A stretch of 64,000 nt of DNA from Coffea arabica (lineage: Eukaryota > Streptophyta > Magnoliopsida > Gentianales > Rubiaceae), in contig NC_092316.1 in NCBI RefSeq assembly GCF_036785885.1, positions 49,361,001 to 49,425,000 of the forward strand, in the 5' to 3' direction. Within the stretch, counting starts at the first letter, position 1. Each line of letters opens with the position of its first letter. The position numbers and the translations under genes were made by a program. The notes beneath the pieces were generated by a model. The model did no database searches. It was not told where the DNA came from and saw nothing but the letters and a program-made list of their open reading frames with translations. This document shows positions 25,740 to 38,358 of this stretch, piece after piece.

Positions 25740-26220
25740 ACCATTGAATCAGATTCTTCTTGGATTAGATTCTATTCATCATCATCAAAGTGTTGCTCAC
25801 TTATAGCCGTTGCTTTGGCTCCACCCTTTTTCTTTTTGGATGCAGGTGCCAATAGTCTTTGCCCTTTGAAAATAGTGCCTCCACTTTGTCATCTACTGCT
25901 AGCTTGCAAATTACTAATCCGAGCAACTAACTCTTTCTCAGGACCACAACACAAGTTTGGAATATCTCTTCTTCATCATCTTTGCTAAAATCTTAGTCAC
26001 TGTCATGGAAGCTATCACCTTCAGATGAATCTGAATGTACAGCTTCATCATCAACTTCATTAATTATGGTCATTTTTCTTCATGTAATTCCGCCTCTGAT
26101 TTTCCCTTCTTCTTCTTCACATGTTCTATGATTTTCTCCACTTGAACAGGGATTTCTTCAAGGTCAGCTAGTTCAACATATTCAAAGGTTATGCTGACAA
26201 ATGATACGACATATGATTAA
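25740..26220 (-). pseudogene. Relic of an acidic coding sequence, possibly a MULE transposase N-terminus
   Basis: In broken frames the minus strand reads LEEIPVQVEKIIEHVKKKKG, then EVDDEAVHSDSSEGDSFHDS, then a stop followed by DFSKDDEEE. This acidic DSD-DFS-DD pattern resembles the N-terminal linker of plant MuDR-type transposases, but the catalytic region is absent and the identification is a guess. Stops and frameshifts make it non-functional. It lies inside an insertion that interrupts array unit B. Confidence 0.3.
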
Positions 26221-26617
26221 ACAGACAAATTAAAATTAAGATTAGAAAAGAAACAAATTTCACCATCTCCAGGTCTGTTCATGCCCTACGAGATATTAAT
26301 ATTTACATAAAAATCAGTCGACCCACCAAATCCTTCCATTATTTAACCATTCAACACACTTATTAATACCATCATCAAATAGCTAAAAGATAACACAAAG
26401 CGGGTCTCAACGAAGCAAGCTTGACATTTGGGATGAGTCCACCTGATCATTGCCATTCTTGTCCTCGTCAACAGCGATTCCAATCTATCCATCAGATTAG
26501 TATGAATTTTGACCACCATTAAAATGTTCTACAAAACCCTACAGATGCTAAGACCATTTCCTCAAAATGTTTTAAGTTTAATTGTGTGTTGTGTTAGTTC
26601 CAATCTATTAATTGAAA

Positions 26618-26848
26618 GATTGTGCGGGGGGGGGGGGGGGGGGATGGGCTCCATCCCACATCGAAAGATTGTGGGGTAGTTACTCTGGGTTTAAGGTCCT
26701 CAGCCGCACCTCCTGTCACCAATTGGCTGGATGGTGTTGGTTTGTGAGTCCCCCTTAGGTTGGGTTTTGGCCCCAATTTGGTGATGAACTCTTGAGTGTT
26801 TCTAACCTAATTGTGTGTGTGTATTTCTTTCTGTCGATAGAAAAAAAA
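26618..26848 (+). mobile_element. SINE with 14-bp target duplication and an 18-G run
   Basis: Flanked by TCTATTAATTGAAA (26604-26617) and TCTATTAACTGAAA (26849-26862), with one mismatch. It ends in an A8 tail. The body CTGGATGGTGTTGGTTTGTG matches the SINE at 19721-19859, which also ends TGTCG plus A. An uninterrupted run of 18 G sits near the 5' end at 26626-26643. Confidence 0.85.
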
Positions 26849-27060
26849 TCTATTAACTGAAAAATATGACCCAACAAGACAAAACTACCCCTGATTGGGG
26901 GCGCAAGAGATGTAAAATTTGGTGGCGTGGCCGCAGAAGTCCTACACTGAAAAATAAAAAATAGTTCAAGGACAAAATTGATTGATTTAAAAAATTCATA
27001 AAGGACTAAATTGATTTTAGTGTCAATGTTCAGGGACCAATTTGGTGAATTTTTCTTAAA

Positions 27061-30000
27061 TTTTTAATGGCTATTTCCCTGTAGCTAAAGAAAATGCATG
27101 CTAAAAAAGTATAAAAACCCGTGATGAGTATTAAATTTTTCTTACTTTATTTGTTTTTCTGTTTTTCTCATGACAACTTTATAGTATATCTTTTGATGGA
27201 AATATGATGAGCAACAGAGTTTTAGAAGCACCAAAAATAATAATAATCTGTTTGAATTACATTTTTCATCAAAAAATTTAATCAAAAAATTTAACTTTTT
27301 TCGTAAATAAATTTTTTAATTATCTTTTGGACTTCTAAAGAGGAAGCATGAATGAACTCAAGTTTTTCTACAATTCTTGACATTTTTTTTTGTACTTTTA
27401 TATAAATGCATATCAATATTTTATCATCCCAATGAAAATTATGTTCTTTATGCACCAATTATTTCATTCCAAATATATAATGTAGTAATTATTTCTTTCC
27501 AGAATATGCATGATAGAGTTTTGATGTGAACCTTGTCCATATCTATGTAATTCCAACACAAAACACAGTCAGCTACGCGTTGAAACAACACAGGCAAACT
27601 GCCATTTGTCCAATGTTCCAATAAAGAACATAATAATCACGTCTAAATTATGGAATCTCAGACACTAAAAGTTTTGCAAGAAACGTAATTGTACAATAAG
27701 GTTGTTTAATGTCTCTGCCGACAAAGTAAGCCTAACTCGACCGTCCACCACCACCACCTCTTAATACCAAACAATATGTATTTTTCTCGTTTTTCATCTA
27801 TCCCCTCTATATGTATTTTTGTTGTAGCAATTGGCAAACAGACAAAACCAACTGATATAAAAGACAAAGTGTAGAACCTAAAAAAGTCCACAAATCTACA
27901 GGAAATAAATTTTATAGAAATCATGTATACGAAGAGGCAATTTACACACGTACGAATATATGTGTAAGAGAAGAGGTATAATATCGGTAATGATATATTA
28001 ATCACACACCATAATAATACGGTTATCAAATTCACTATTCTTAACTAATCACCAATAAGACTCCTTATTTATAAACTAGATGACTGAGTAAACAAGTCTG
28101 ATGATTATAAGAAATTCTCAATAGAATACTAATCCTTAAATAATAAAATTACCATAACTTGATTTCAATAGAATTATTAAAACCTTAATTTGACTAAAAC
28201 ATTGGTAAATAGTAATATGAAAATTTCTATTTTTGATCTTTGATTTAATATAACAACACAAACCAACACTATATTTGGGACTTTTCTTTTTGACAATTTT
28301 GCATCTCATGGAACCTAACACCTTACTTTTTAGCACTTTATTTTTATTTTTCCTCCTCAAAGTTTAAAACCACACCTTGCTTGGTCCCCTAGTATTCTTC
28401 TTCAAGAGAAATTGAACATCACCAGTCACCAATATTCATTGCCAAAAAATAAATAAATAAAAAAGATGCAGGTCTAACAAGATAATGCCTGTAAATAGTT
28501 GTTTCCTTTACCTGTGTGGTACCCATTTACAAATTTAGGTTTTAAAGGGAAAAAAAAAATTGTGGGACTGATCGGTTCAACCTGTCTGAGACAGTTACAT
28601 AGCTTAAAGATTAAGTTAATAAATTAGTTAATGTGGATAAATTCGAAAGGGTACATCAAGTAATTTCTTTGTATTCAATAATTATAATAGACTTAAAAAT
28701 TTGAAAGAGCAAAAGGGGAGGATAATCGTTTAGAACACAAGTGACAGAGTCAGTTGTCGATAAAGATTCATATGCACCTCCCACAGTAATTATAATTAAG
28801 ATCCCATGTTGTCTACGTATTTGGTCCTTTTTATGGAAATTGGGAAAGATGGTGAGTTCAGATAGCAAATTCCAAAATCAAGAATAGTTTATATATGAAG
28901 AAAATAATTTTTTGCCTTTTATTAAACCTGAATTCACATGAAAATTTCATGAAAGGGTGTAAATCTATATACCACAATGCAACTTCTTGTATCCAAAAAA
29001 GAAAATTGCAACATGATGAATGTACAAGCATCACTTTAGATTCCTCAAATTAAAGTTTTCATCTATCTCCCTTTTATTTTATTTTATTTTATTTTATTGA
29101 TTATTATAATCTGCAAACGTACGTTTTAAAGATTCCATTGCATTGGTTTTATCAAATAAAAGTTCTGTCAAAAAAAATTTTTTTTGAAGGAAAATTCTCT
29201 CAAGTTTCAAAACAAAACTATGGGACAAAAGTGCTTCAAAACCATTGGCAACGTCTCTGAAAACCTTATCCTCAATCAATGCAGAATCCAATATATTCAC
29301 TCCAAACCTTAGTAAACAAGTTGATGTGGGATAGTTGGTGACTGCATGGACTGACTTCTGAACAGAGGAATGAGGAAGTCTGATTCATTAAAACCTAATG
29401 TTGCTTCATTGCTTACGTGCTCTTAGCTGTCCAGATAATGGCTTCCATCACCATATATAATGTCTCTTACTCTCTTACCTCAAATAGTCCCAATCAAAGC
29501 TCTTAAAAAAGAAGGGACAAAATATTAAGGCCTCCAATTGGGAGGTTTAATGGGCATGTGCATAATAACCAAAAAAAAAAAAAAAAGAAGATAATTATCT
29601 TTTTTTTTTTGAGAAATTTAAGCGGTCAAATAAAAGATAATATCACTAAGTGCACCCATAAAATTTTAAATATCTTGTAGGAAAATAGAAATAAGTCAAA
29701 ATAAAGTTTTGGGGATACTTTTGCCTAGCCAAGTTTTTCCCCTTTTTGATTCTCTAGAAATAATTAATTTTTCCCAACTAAGTTTAGTATTGATTCTGTT
29801 ATAAGGTGGCCAGCTTAATTTTGACCATACAATCTCAACTTTTAATTTTTCTCTTTTCGGCATTAAATTGCTTTTCGTGAATATCTATTTCAAGTTGTTT
29901 TCATGGTATTGTGCCTTAATGGATTGGTTGTGTAATTTCTAATATCCTGATTTCTATTGTAGTTATCAATCAAGTAATTGCTCAATCATTTCTTGTTTGC

Positions 30001-31555
30001 CAAAACGAAATATCTATATGTGCTTTTCGTGTATGTATTTTTAACATTTCCTCTAGGTCAAGACCCTTGAATTCACAATATCAAGTCACAGACTCATTGG
30101 TCTTATGTTATTATATTAGACTGATTCCCTGCCTTTAAATTGTTTTGATGAAATCTGCAATATATAAAGAATTTTTCTATTGTGTGGCTAAGAAGTGTGT
30201 TAGGAACTTAATTATCTGCATACCTCCCCTGAGTTTTTGACGATTATAAGAGCTCCCCTTAAGTTTTAAAAATTGCACCTACCTCCCCATTTTCATTATA
30301 TAAGTAACATTCTAGACCCAAAAGGCTAGACTTTTTCTCAAAAATCTTTTAATACCCTTGGGTTATAGTTTACAACTAAAATAAAAAAGGAAAAAAATCA
30401 TTCACTGTCTGTATTTCATTCATCTTACGCGTTATCGTTACAGTCTACCTATTAACATCCAAATTACTACTAAGTAGACACTCACTTTTGTTCTAAAGTT
30501 TCTCTTTTATCTAAAGATTTCTAGTGCAGATCATTGAATCAATTAAAAATGCCGCATTAGATACTCAAAACCTTACTTACAATCTTATATCAACTTCAAA
30601 ATTTGCTTAATATACAGCAATATTCATCAACATTCCTAAATTTGAATTCTATGGCTACCGCTTTTCTAATATAAAACGGTCTAAATTATCACTACTAATA
30701 CCGACATCTAATATACTCTATCAACACAGAGTTTAAAATCAATTAAATTCTCCCTATAGGAATAACATCACTAATAGCTGAAAATCAAAAATAGAAACAC
30801 GATGTCGTTATAAGTATATCAAGAACATTTTTTCATAACAACCATAATAGTACGATTTTTATTTAGTCCATCTTCCACTTCCTTTCTTAATTTTTTATTT
30901 TTTATCACGATCACTATCTTTATTTCCATCTAGTTTGATAATGAAATCATCACTTAACTTGTCGTTTAACAATTTCAATTTGCAAATAACTATCAAACAT
31001 TGAAAATAAAAATGGTGAACAAAGAAGCTGTTTCATAGTAATGAAAAATGGGGAACAAATACGCTATTTTAATAGTAATGAAAAAGATATAATTGGAAAT
31101 AGATACCAAGATAGGTAAGTACTAGTGATTGGTGTGGATGGTAGTTTTGTTGGTGATGACATTACACATTTAGTCGATAGGAATAAATAAATGAGTTTAG
31201 AAGGAAAGAAATTGTAGGAGGAAGAAAATAGAGAGTTAATGGGCGAAAACTCTAGTTTAAGTTATTGGTTGATAACAGACGAAATAGTTTTACTTTTTTA
31301 TAGAATTTTTCAATGAGTTTGACAATTAGTGAAGGGTAATTTTGTCTTTTTATCATGCCAACAATATCGGTCATAATTATATAAACCTCAGTGGAGCCAA
31401 GTGAAATTATCAAAAAAACTAAGGGAGAGGTTTTTAATATTATCCCTTTTTCATTAGAAGTGACAGCTACTAAGAGAAGCTTGTCCTTTGTGTTCATTAA
31501 TTCGTTTTTGGCCGCATGAATCACGGGATACTGCAATTTTTGTCTGCATTTTAAA
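27061..31555. repeat. Tandem array unit C
   Basis: Repeats the array blocks: AACCCGTGATGAGTATTAAA (27117), CTTTTCTTTTTGACAAT (28280), GTGGGACTGATCGGTTCAAC (28562), CAGTTGTCGATAAAGATTCA (28751, shared with unit A at 20732) and TTGGCAACGTCTCTGAAAAC (29246). It holds empty sites for both SINEs of unit A, and it is itself interrupted by the TIR element at 30204-31450. Confidence 0.8.
30204..31450. mobile_element. 1.2-kb non-autonomous TIR element
   Basis: The right end, read in reverse (AAAAAGGGATAATATTAAAA, then ACCTCTCCCTTAG), mirrors the left end (AACTTAATTATCTGCATACC, then TCCCCTGAG) over several tens of bases with drift. The interior has no transposase. It shares termini with 22866 and 44050-44777. 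Borders are approximate and the superfamily is not fixed. Confidence 0.6.
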
Positions 31556-31872
31556 TTTTTAATGGTCATTTCCGTGGAACTGAAGTAAATGTATGCTAGA
31601 AAGTATGAAAGCCCGTGATGAGTATTAAATCTTTCTCACTTTATTTGTTTTCGTGTTTTTCTCATGACAACACGTTTATAGTATATCTTTGGATGGAAAT
31701 ATGATGAGCAAAATTTTAGAAGCACCAAAAAAAAAAGAAAATAATCTTTTGAATTATATTTTTTCACTAAAAAAATTTTTTAATCACATTTTTGTCTCAT
31801 ATATTTTAAATCATTATAATATACTTTTCTATAAAAATAACAATCTAAACGGATTCTAAAATTTAAAGAACT

Positions 31873-32048
31873 AAAGGATTTGTTTGGATAAGGTATTATT
31901 TGAAATATTATTTGGAATAATTACTGTAGCACTTTTTGTGATGTGATGTATGTGAGATAAAAAAGTGATTGGGAATATAAAAAGATGGATTGAAAAATGT
32001 GTTTACGATGCAAGCGAAATATTATTTGGGATAAGTTTTGTATCCAGA
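31873..32048 (+). mobile_element. Short MITE, GTTTGGAT family, copy 2
   Basis: Begins TTTGTTTGGATAAGGTATTA, has the core GTAGCACTTTTTGTGATGTG, and ends with an inverted terminus near GTATCCA. It is a near copy of 32922-33083 in the opposite orientation. Confidence 0.75.
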
Positions 32049-32921
32049 AACTCCAACTTTTGTCATTCTCATGATTCTTCCAACCAATTGGACACCATGG
32101 TTGGATATTGCCTCGATCTTCGTAGCTGGCCTAGACCAGAGTATTTTCTATGCTTATCTTTCTTTTCCCATAATTTATTATGTGGGAGTTGTAAGGATTG
32201 GCCGGTTTTAATACAATCAAAATCGGACCAACAGCCAGACCAGTTCATGTGGATGACAAAAACAACAATAAATTTGGGATCTTTTGTTGTGGACAAATTT
32301 TGGCCACTCAAGCAACCAAAAACCTGTTTAAAAAATGTACTCATTCAAAGGAAAGTTCAACACCACTCATGATCTAATTGTTAGAATTCAATTTCAATTT
32401 TTTTTTGTTTTTTTTTTTGTTTTTTGGACTTCTAAAGTAGATGCTAGAAGAAACTCTGTTTTTATCTACAATTCTTGACATTTTTTTTTTGTACTTTTAT
32501 ATAAATGCAGATAAATGTTTTATCATCCCAATGAAAATTATGTTCTTTATGCTGTAATTATTTCATTCCAAATATATAATTTCTTTCCAAAATATGTAGA
32601 TAAGAACCTTATCCATATCTATAATTCCGACAAAGAACACAGTCAGCTACGCGGTGAAACAACGCTGGCTAACTACCAAACTGACACACGGATAATACAG
32701 AGATAATCATGTGACGGCCCCCAAATCTAAAATACCTAATGTCCGAAGGAATTGTGTTCGATGGTAAATTCGAGAGATGATTTTAAGTAAAAACTCTCGA
32801 ATTCAAAATTTTTTTTTCTATTTATAAGGGAAAAAAAAGTCAATACCAAACATACTGTTCAAAGTTCCCACCACAAATCCTGTAAAAGATCCTTAATCCA
32901 CTCCGTGTCCATTAAACAATG

Positions 32922-33083
32922 GGAGTGTTTGGATACCTCAATTATTTCAAATAATATTTTGCTTGCATCACAAATATATTTCTCAACCTATCTTTTTATA
33001 TTTCCAACCGCTTTTTTATCTCATATACATCACATCACAAAAAGTGCTACAGTAATTATTCCAAATAATACCCTATTGAAGAT
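32922..33083 (-). mobile_element. Short MITE, GTTTGGAT family, copy 3 (inverted relative to copy 2)
   Basis: GGGAGTGTTTGGATACCTCA to AATAATACCCTATTG. Its reverse complement aligns along its whole length with 31873-32048. Since each copy has both ends, this is two insertions rather than one large inverted-repeat element. Confidence 0.75.
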
Positions 33084-33811
33084 TAGATTTTTTTTTTTTT
33101 TTACAAGTTGATAATATCACTTTCTTATTTGTTAAGGGGACTTTCTTTATACAAAAAAATCTCTATTATTCATTGGAATTATAAGCATCCCTTTTATGAA
33201 ATTGTAATTTAAATGAAAATAACGGTATTTTTACGTTTCACATCGGTGTAAAAGTGAAAAGGAGTGAGTGACATTCACATTAGTAATTCCATTCAATGAA
33301 TTATCATTTTTTTTTCCAAGAAAAAAATTTTTTGGTAAGAAAAAATCCAAAAAAATTTGGACAGGTTCGACTTCAATCACCATTCAATGAATTATCTTTC
33401 AATTCATCTTGAAATAGCTAATCACTATTTAGTTTTCAATTTATGCAAAATTGTATATTTTTAATAAAACAAAAGAAAAGCATTCAGTTTCTGTTTATTG
33501 TTGAGGATATTAAAGGTCGCAAATTGTGATACCACATAATAATATGTTTTCAATAAGACAAAACTACATGGAATATGAAAATTGCGGATATCTAAAGCAT
33601 TCGTTAAGAAGAGTTTGAGGTGTTAGTACTTTTTTTTCAGAAAAGTGTCATTAATTTTAAATTATGTCCAATACAAAAGTAGTACGATAATTATGAAAGT
33701 GTGTATTCACATAATAAATCATATATAATTCAAGGTGTATTAACAAATATCCATCGGACACTAAAAAAAAATCCAACAATAAAAGCAAAGGGTAAACCAA
33801 TTTCATTGAAC

Positions 33812-33840
33812 CTTCCGTAGTTGTTATTCAACTACGGAAG
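33812..33840. other. Perfect 12-bp inverted repeat (hairpin)
   Basis: CTTCCGTAGTTG, a five-base loop TTATT, then CAACTACGGAAG. The stem has no mismatch and stands out in AT-rich DNA 1.3 kb upstream of the ACHT gene. No T run follows and no gene is adjacent. It could be the remains of a small foldback element. Confidence 0.8.
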
Positions 33841-33950
33841 CATGAAAATTTTGGGAAGGAATACAAACCATGTCTTGAATTCAAGCTACCGAACAAGTAA
33901 AGTTCAATTAAGTGGGCTCTGATTTCAAAGCAATATGTGAAGACTCGTAA

Positions 33951-35112
33951 AATTTCTTTGGGATTTTCTGAGGTAGATCCAAGAAGAAGGAACTCAAGTT
34001 TATCTAGAATTTTTTTTTGGCATTTTCGTACTAGCTTTTAAAAATGCATATCGGCCTGATGAATCTAAATGTTCTTGATGCACTTGTCATCTTCTTTTCC
34101 AAATACATACATTCAGATTTGAATCTTATCGAAAGCTCCAAAGAACACAGTCAGATGTGAGTCATATGGTCTATTGGCCGACTTTCATTTATCCAAACTG
34201 CCAAGAAAGAACACAACCACCGTATTAGCTGACCGATAATATAGGTAGCCATGCACATAGTATTCAAAAGTTCCGAAAAATCCTATCCAAACAAAAAAAT
34301 TTTTAGGAAAATTTTAATAGCCCTTATCTATTTGTTAATGGTTCTCTCTTTAACTTTTGACCATACTACTAAACATATCCCTATTTTGAATTGAATTTAC
34401 AAAAACCCCTTTTTTTTATGATGTTTTAATAAAAATAAAGAGAGAGATATTTTTGTCCTTTCACATGAATAAAAAAAAAGACAGGAATTTTTTGGATAGG
34501 TTTTTTTTTTTTTTTGCTCGTATCATGAATTTATTTTTAACTATGGTTTTATTATAGAACTCGCTCGTTATAGTATTATTTAAAAATATTTTTTAAATAA
34601 ATTTTTTAATCTAAACACAATTAACATTTTCCTAGATTTAACGAGATTCATAAATGTGCTTTCAAAATTTTCTAAATAACATTATCCAAACCAAACATAA
34701 TTAATTTTTTTTGGATAAAGTTAAAATGGTAGACTCGTTAATTCCTATCCGTATCAATGACCCCACAATCCCTCCACTTTTCCCCTTTCTATTATTTTAG
34801 TAGTTTCTTACCCCCCTTCGGCATTTGTTGCTTGTCCCATCTTCCTCCATTAAGCCTCGTCGTATCTCTTTATAGTCTCAACCATCAAAAATAAATAAAT
34901 TGTCGAGCAGAGAATTTTTTTTTCCGTTGTGTTTCTTTCTGGGTATAAAGCTGCAAGTTTTGGATTGAGCAATAGAGAAGGTGTCTTTCTTGGATTTTCG
35001 CTTCCATTTGATAGAAATTTTGGTTTTTGATCCAAAAAGAGAAGTGGGTTTTTCTGGGTTTTCAATCTTTTGAGGTTATAAGCTTGGAAATTTTGGTTTG
35101 GAGGCATCAGAA
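33951..35112. other. Upstream region and 5' UTR of the ACHT-type gene
   Basis: A weak array-like block at 33950-34220, then TE-like AT-rich DNA at 34300-34700. About 200-250 bases of likely promoter and 5' UTR (TTTCTTTCTGGG-type pyrimidine-rich leader near 34920-35000) precede the ATG at 35113. Confidence 0.4.
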
Positions 35113-36308
35113 ATGGCTTGTTGTTTGAAGACTGGTTTCTATGTTTCTGGTTCAAGTGATACCTTTCTTGGCTGTAGAGCCAAAGGGTCTTTAGGGGTTT
35201 CTCCGTCTGTTGGGGCTCTCCAATTATCAAATTCAAGATCAAAGGATTTCATGGGGAAACAATTGGATTATTCAGTCCAAAATTCAACCTATTGGGATGT
35301 CAAAGCTCCAACTACTTTTTCTGTTAAGGTATGAATGATGTTCCTGGCCCTTTTTGTTTTTTGTTTTTTTTTTTTTTTTTACCTTGAATATTTATTTATG
35401 TGTGGCTTCAAAGTTGCAAACTTTACTCAAGTTTTTGATGAATATTTTTAGGCACGAGCATCAATTTCTGTTAGCAGAGCTTTGAGATGGTGGGAGAAGA
35501 CTCTTAAGCCGAACATGATTGAGATCCATTCTGCACAAGAACTTGTGGATTCATTGTTAAATGCTGGAGATAGATTGGTTATAGTTGACTTTTATTCCCC
35601 TGGTTGTGGAGGTTGCAAGGCTTTGCATCCCAAGGTATTATTGCAAAATGTGTTCTCTATATATATTGGTGGATTATTATGAAGATTGATTCTCTATTTT
35701 GGATGGTTTTATTACCAATTGTGGATTTAATTGGCAACTACTTTTTTTGGTTTGGTGCTTTTAGTTACCCCTTTTTTATTTTCTCTGTTGTTAGATCTGT
35801 CAACTGGCTGAATCAAACCCCAGTGCAATTTTTCTCAAAGTCAATTATGAAGAACTCAAGCCCATGTGCTATAGCTTGCATATTCATGTCCTACCATTCT
35901 TCAGATTCTATAGAGGTGCAGAGGGCAGGCTATGCAGCTTCAGTTGTACTAATGCAACGGTAAGGAAATCAATCCATTAATGCTTCATTGGTCTAAGAAT
36001 TGTAGTTTTTGCTTCTGAGGCTTATTTATTCTTCTGTTATGCAGATCAAGAAATTTAAGGACGCTTTAGCAAAATATGGGACTGAAGGTTGTAGTCTTGG
36101 TCCAGCAAGAGGGCTAGAAGAATCGGAGCTATTGGCTTTAGCCTCAAGTGGACAAATATCAAGAAATGTGCCACTAGGATATGCAACTGAGAAGAAGGAT
36201 AAGCAAGTGCAGGATGTGGTGTTGAATGGTTTTGATCTGTCCAGTTCTGTGGTTAAAGATGAAAATAAGAGGGGAGTCAATGGAGGCTCTGCTGTTGTGA
36301 TGGCCTAA
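35113..36308 (+). CDS. ACHT4: Atypical Cys-His-rich thioredoxin (thioredoxin-like 1-1), chloroplast
   Basis: Four exons, 35113-35328, 35452-35634, 35795-35959 and 36045-36308, all phase 0 with GT-AG junctions, give 275 residues. Residues 1 to about 75 form a Ser-rich, acid-poor plastid transit peptide. The thioredoxin fold follows, with the VIVDFYSPGCGGCKALHPK block at about residues 115-133. The redox pair is Cys-Gly-Gly-Cys, characteristic of this ACHT subgroup, instead of the classic WCGPC. YSLHIHVLPFFRFYRGAEGR holds the cis-Pro (VLP). A long acidic and basic C-terminal extension (from about 190) carries LGPARGLEESELLALA. ACHT proteins are thylakoid-associated thioredoxins oxidised by 2-Cys peroxiredoxin, and ACHT4 targets the small subunit of ADP-glucose pyrophosphorylase; that is family knowledge. 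An in-frame TTG at 35098 is not a start. The gene sits between two tandemly duplicated regions. Confidence 0.93.
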
Positions 36309-37631
36309 TCTAGAGATTAGTTAGTAGTCCTAGTTAGGAGAATTCTTATGGGAGTAAAAATATAGCTCCCTCCTTTAAGAAATTCTTCTTCTGAAGAATG
36401 TGCATAATTATTGAGAGTTATCCAGAAGCAGGGCTCTTGGTTTTTTGGATAAGCCCTGCATATTTGGTTAATCTGTTGTCAGATGGAAAAAATTTGTGTT
36501 ATAAAGACAGCTATATCTTTCAAGGATTTATCCTTATCTTGTGTGATGTGGAATCTGCTGTAATGACAGTACTTTTTGAGTACATGACTTATCTTTCTCA
36601 TAAATGATGAATAATTTTGCCTTAGATGTCCTGTATAATGACATGCCACCAAAGCAGGCATGACCCTTGGAGAAAAGAAATAGAATTTAACCCCCTTTTG
36701 GACCAACGACTCCCTGATAAAATCTTATCCTCTGTGAGATTCTCCAGATTTTGAATGTACTTGATGAACAACACAAATAATTACTTATGTTGCCAACCGG
36801 CCTTCCACAAACTTTTGACATCCAACTATTTGCATGGTTTTATTTTATTTTTTTTCAGTAACGATAACAGTTATATAATTTATTCTATTTTAATTTATAG
36901 GAAAGGGGAGTTTAAAGAGGCTTGTGTATTAGAAACTAGTATGTACGTTGATCTGACTAGACCAAGAGGTGCTATGGCACCTCTTTGGATTTTTGTTCCT
37001 GCAAACCTAAGTTATAAGTCTTCAAAATCTAGTGGCACATTCCCTTGTATTTTGCAACAATTTCGTTCCAACTTTCAAGACATGTCTATCTTTTGTTTTT
37101 AAAGTTTGTCCTCCTTTCTCAATGCTACATGCAATAGACAACCTTAGCAGCAATCAAACATGCTTGAAAATTTCAATTCAAAATTTGATTTCTCGTTTGC
37201 ACTTTAGGCTAGCCGGCAACCTTTTTGATTTTTTCGGGCGAAGACCAATTCCTTGTACGTCCCAATCCCAAACCAACAAATGTTGCTGATGTTTATTGAA
37301 CTTTTCTCGTGGAAGAGGGAAGGAAGGTTGAGTTTCTATGTGTTTATGCCAACTTTATTCAACTTGTCTATCAATCTGCCTGCAGTTGAGAAACCTTAAT
37401 GCGCGTGGAGCCATAGCTTCAAAATCAAAGGACACGTACACGCATTTAAGTGTCATTTTAATGTATTTATGCCCTCTTTATTGTTATCAAATTAATTGTA
37501 ATTGTGGTTTTCCTAAAACAGGACAATAAATGTCGGTGTGGAATTAACAACCGACAGACTCGCAGTCCGGGGTTCTAATTAAGGGAAATGCCTTGCTTGA
37601 CGGCTCAGCAATTGAAGATGCTTTTTAGATT

Positions 37632-38340
37632 TGGGCAAATGACACGTTTGATCCTTCACCTTCTATAAATTTTTTTTAACAAATTCGTCCCTGATATTTA
37701 AAAATTGAAGTTATTACATCTCTGAACCCAACTTTCAATCTTAATCAAACCATCCAGTAACTTAGTAATAAATTTCGGAGATAGAATTGATAGATCATTT
37801 GGTCAACTCCATTACATTCATATGACATTTATTGAACCAAAAAAGGAAAAAAAAAATTAGAAAATTATAACATAAAAAGTCAGTTCTTTGTCTTGGAATA
37901 GTAGAATTTCTTTTTTTGGGTTAATCTTTTCATGCATTGTTAGCGTGTACATTTGTGAGTTTAGATGTATACCATACATACAAAATTTGGTTTTAAATTT
38001 AAATTGAAATGATGTTGCAGGTCAGTGTATACAATGACAATGTAGGAAAGATTGATCATTCTTTGTTATGTTATAATTTTTTATTTTTCCTTTTGGGTTC
38101 ATTAAATTTTACGTGAATATTAAGTTGAATTAACCAAATGATCTACCACTTATATTCCTGAAATTTGTAATCGAATTGTTGGGTGGCTGGATTCAAATTA
38201 AAAGTTGACTTTAGAGATGTAATAGGTTCAGTTTTTAAATGTCAAGAACAAGTTTGCTTCATTTTAAAAATGACGCTGTAATAGACGAAAAGAATATTTT
38301 TATGAAACGTGAAGGATGAATCATGTCATTTTCACTTTTG
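37632..38340. mobile_element. Non-autonomous TIR element, about 700 bp, possibly Mutator-like
   Basis: The left end GGGCAAATGACACGTTTGAT, then CCTTCAC, is mirrored by the right end (reverse: AGTGAAAATGACATGATTCA, then TCCTTCAC). The internal TTACATCTCT blocks are also inverted, so the inverted repeats are long (about 150 bp with drift). No coding sequence. Absent from duplication unit 2, so it inserted after the duplication or was lost there. Confidence 0.7.
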
Positions 38341-38358
38341 AGATATCAATGTCATTTA

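Larger units (their letters stand above)
21791..27060. repeat. Tandem array unit B, enlarged by insertions
   Basis: Repeats the blocks of unit A in order: the AGAATGTAAGAACCAGTGAT block (21800), the CTTTTCTTTTTGACTAT block (22595), GTGGGACGGACTGGTTCAAC (22817), GTAAAGATAAAGCTATAAAA (23301) and TTGGCAACGCCTCTGAAAAC (24675). It is longer because of a partial TIR element from 22866, a hAT-like element (23567-24300), the 25.7-26.2 kb relic and a SINE (26618-26848). The stretch 24890-25290 matches 29750-30180 in unit C. Confidence 0.8.
31556..33950. repeat. Tandem array unit D (diverged)
   Basis: Starts with GCCCGTGATGAGTATTAAAT (31611) and shares CCCAATGAAAATTATGTTCT (32527; also 27429 in unit C) and AACACAGTCAGCTACGCG (32636). 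A further weak copy of the same motif (AAGAACACAGTCAGATGTG) starts about 33950, hinting at a fifth partial unit reaching towards the ACHT gene promoter. An ORF of 135 codons at 31965-32372 has no recognisable domain and is likely chance. Confidence 0.65.

Noticed and set aside
31965..32372. 135-codon plus-strand ORF, longest in its neighbourhood
   Set aside because: It starts inside a MITE and has no recognisable domain; likely chance.
31873..33083. A single 1.2-kb element bounded by inverted repeats
   Set aside because: Each boundary repeat is itself a complete short MITE with both ends, so two separate insertions explain it better.
33812..33840. Intrinsic transcription terminator
   Set aside because: Plant nuclear DNA does not use such terminators and no T run follows the stem.
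34850..35242. 130-codon minus-strand ORF
   Set aside because: Antisense to the 5' UTR and first exon of the ACHT gene; a mirror of the coding exon.
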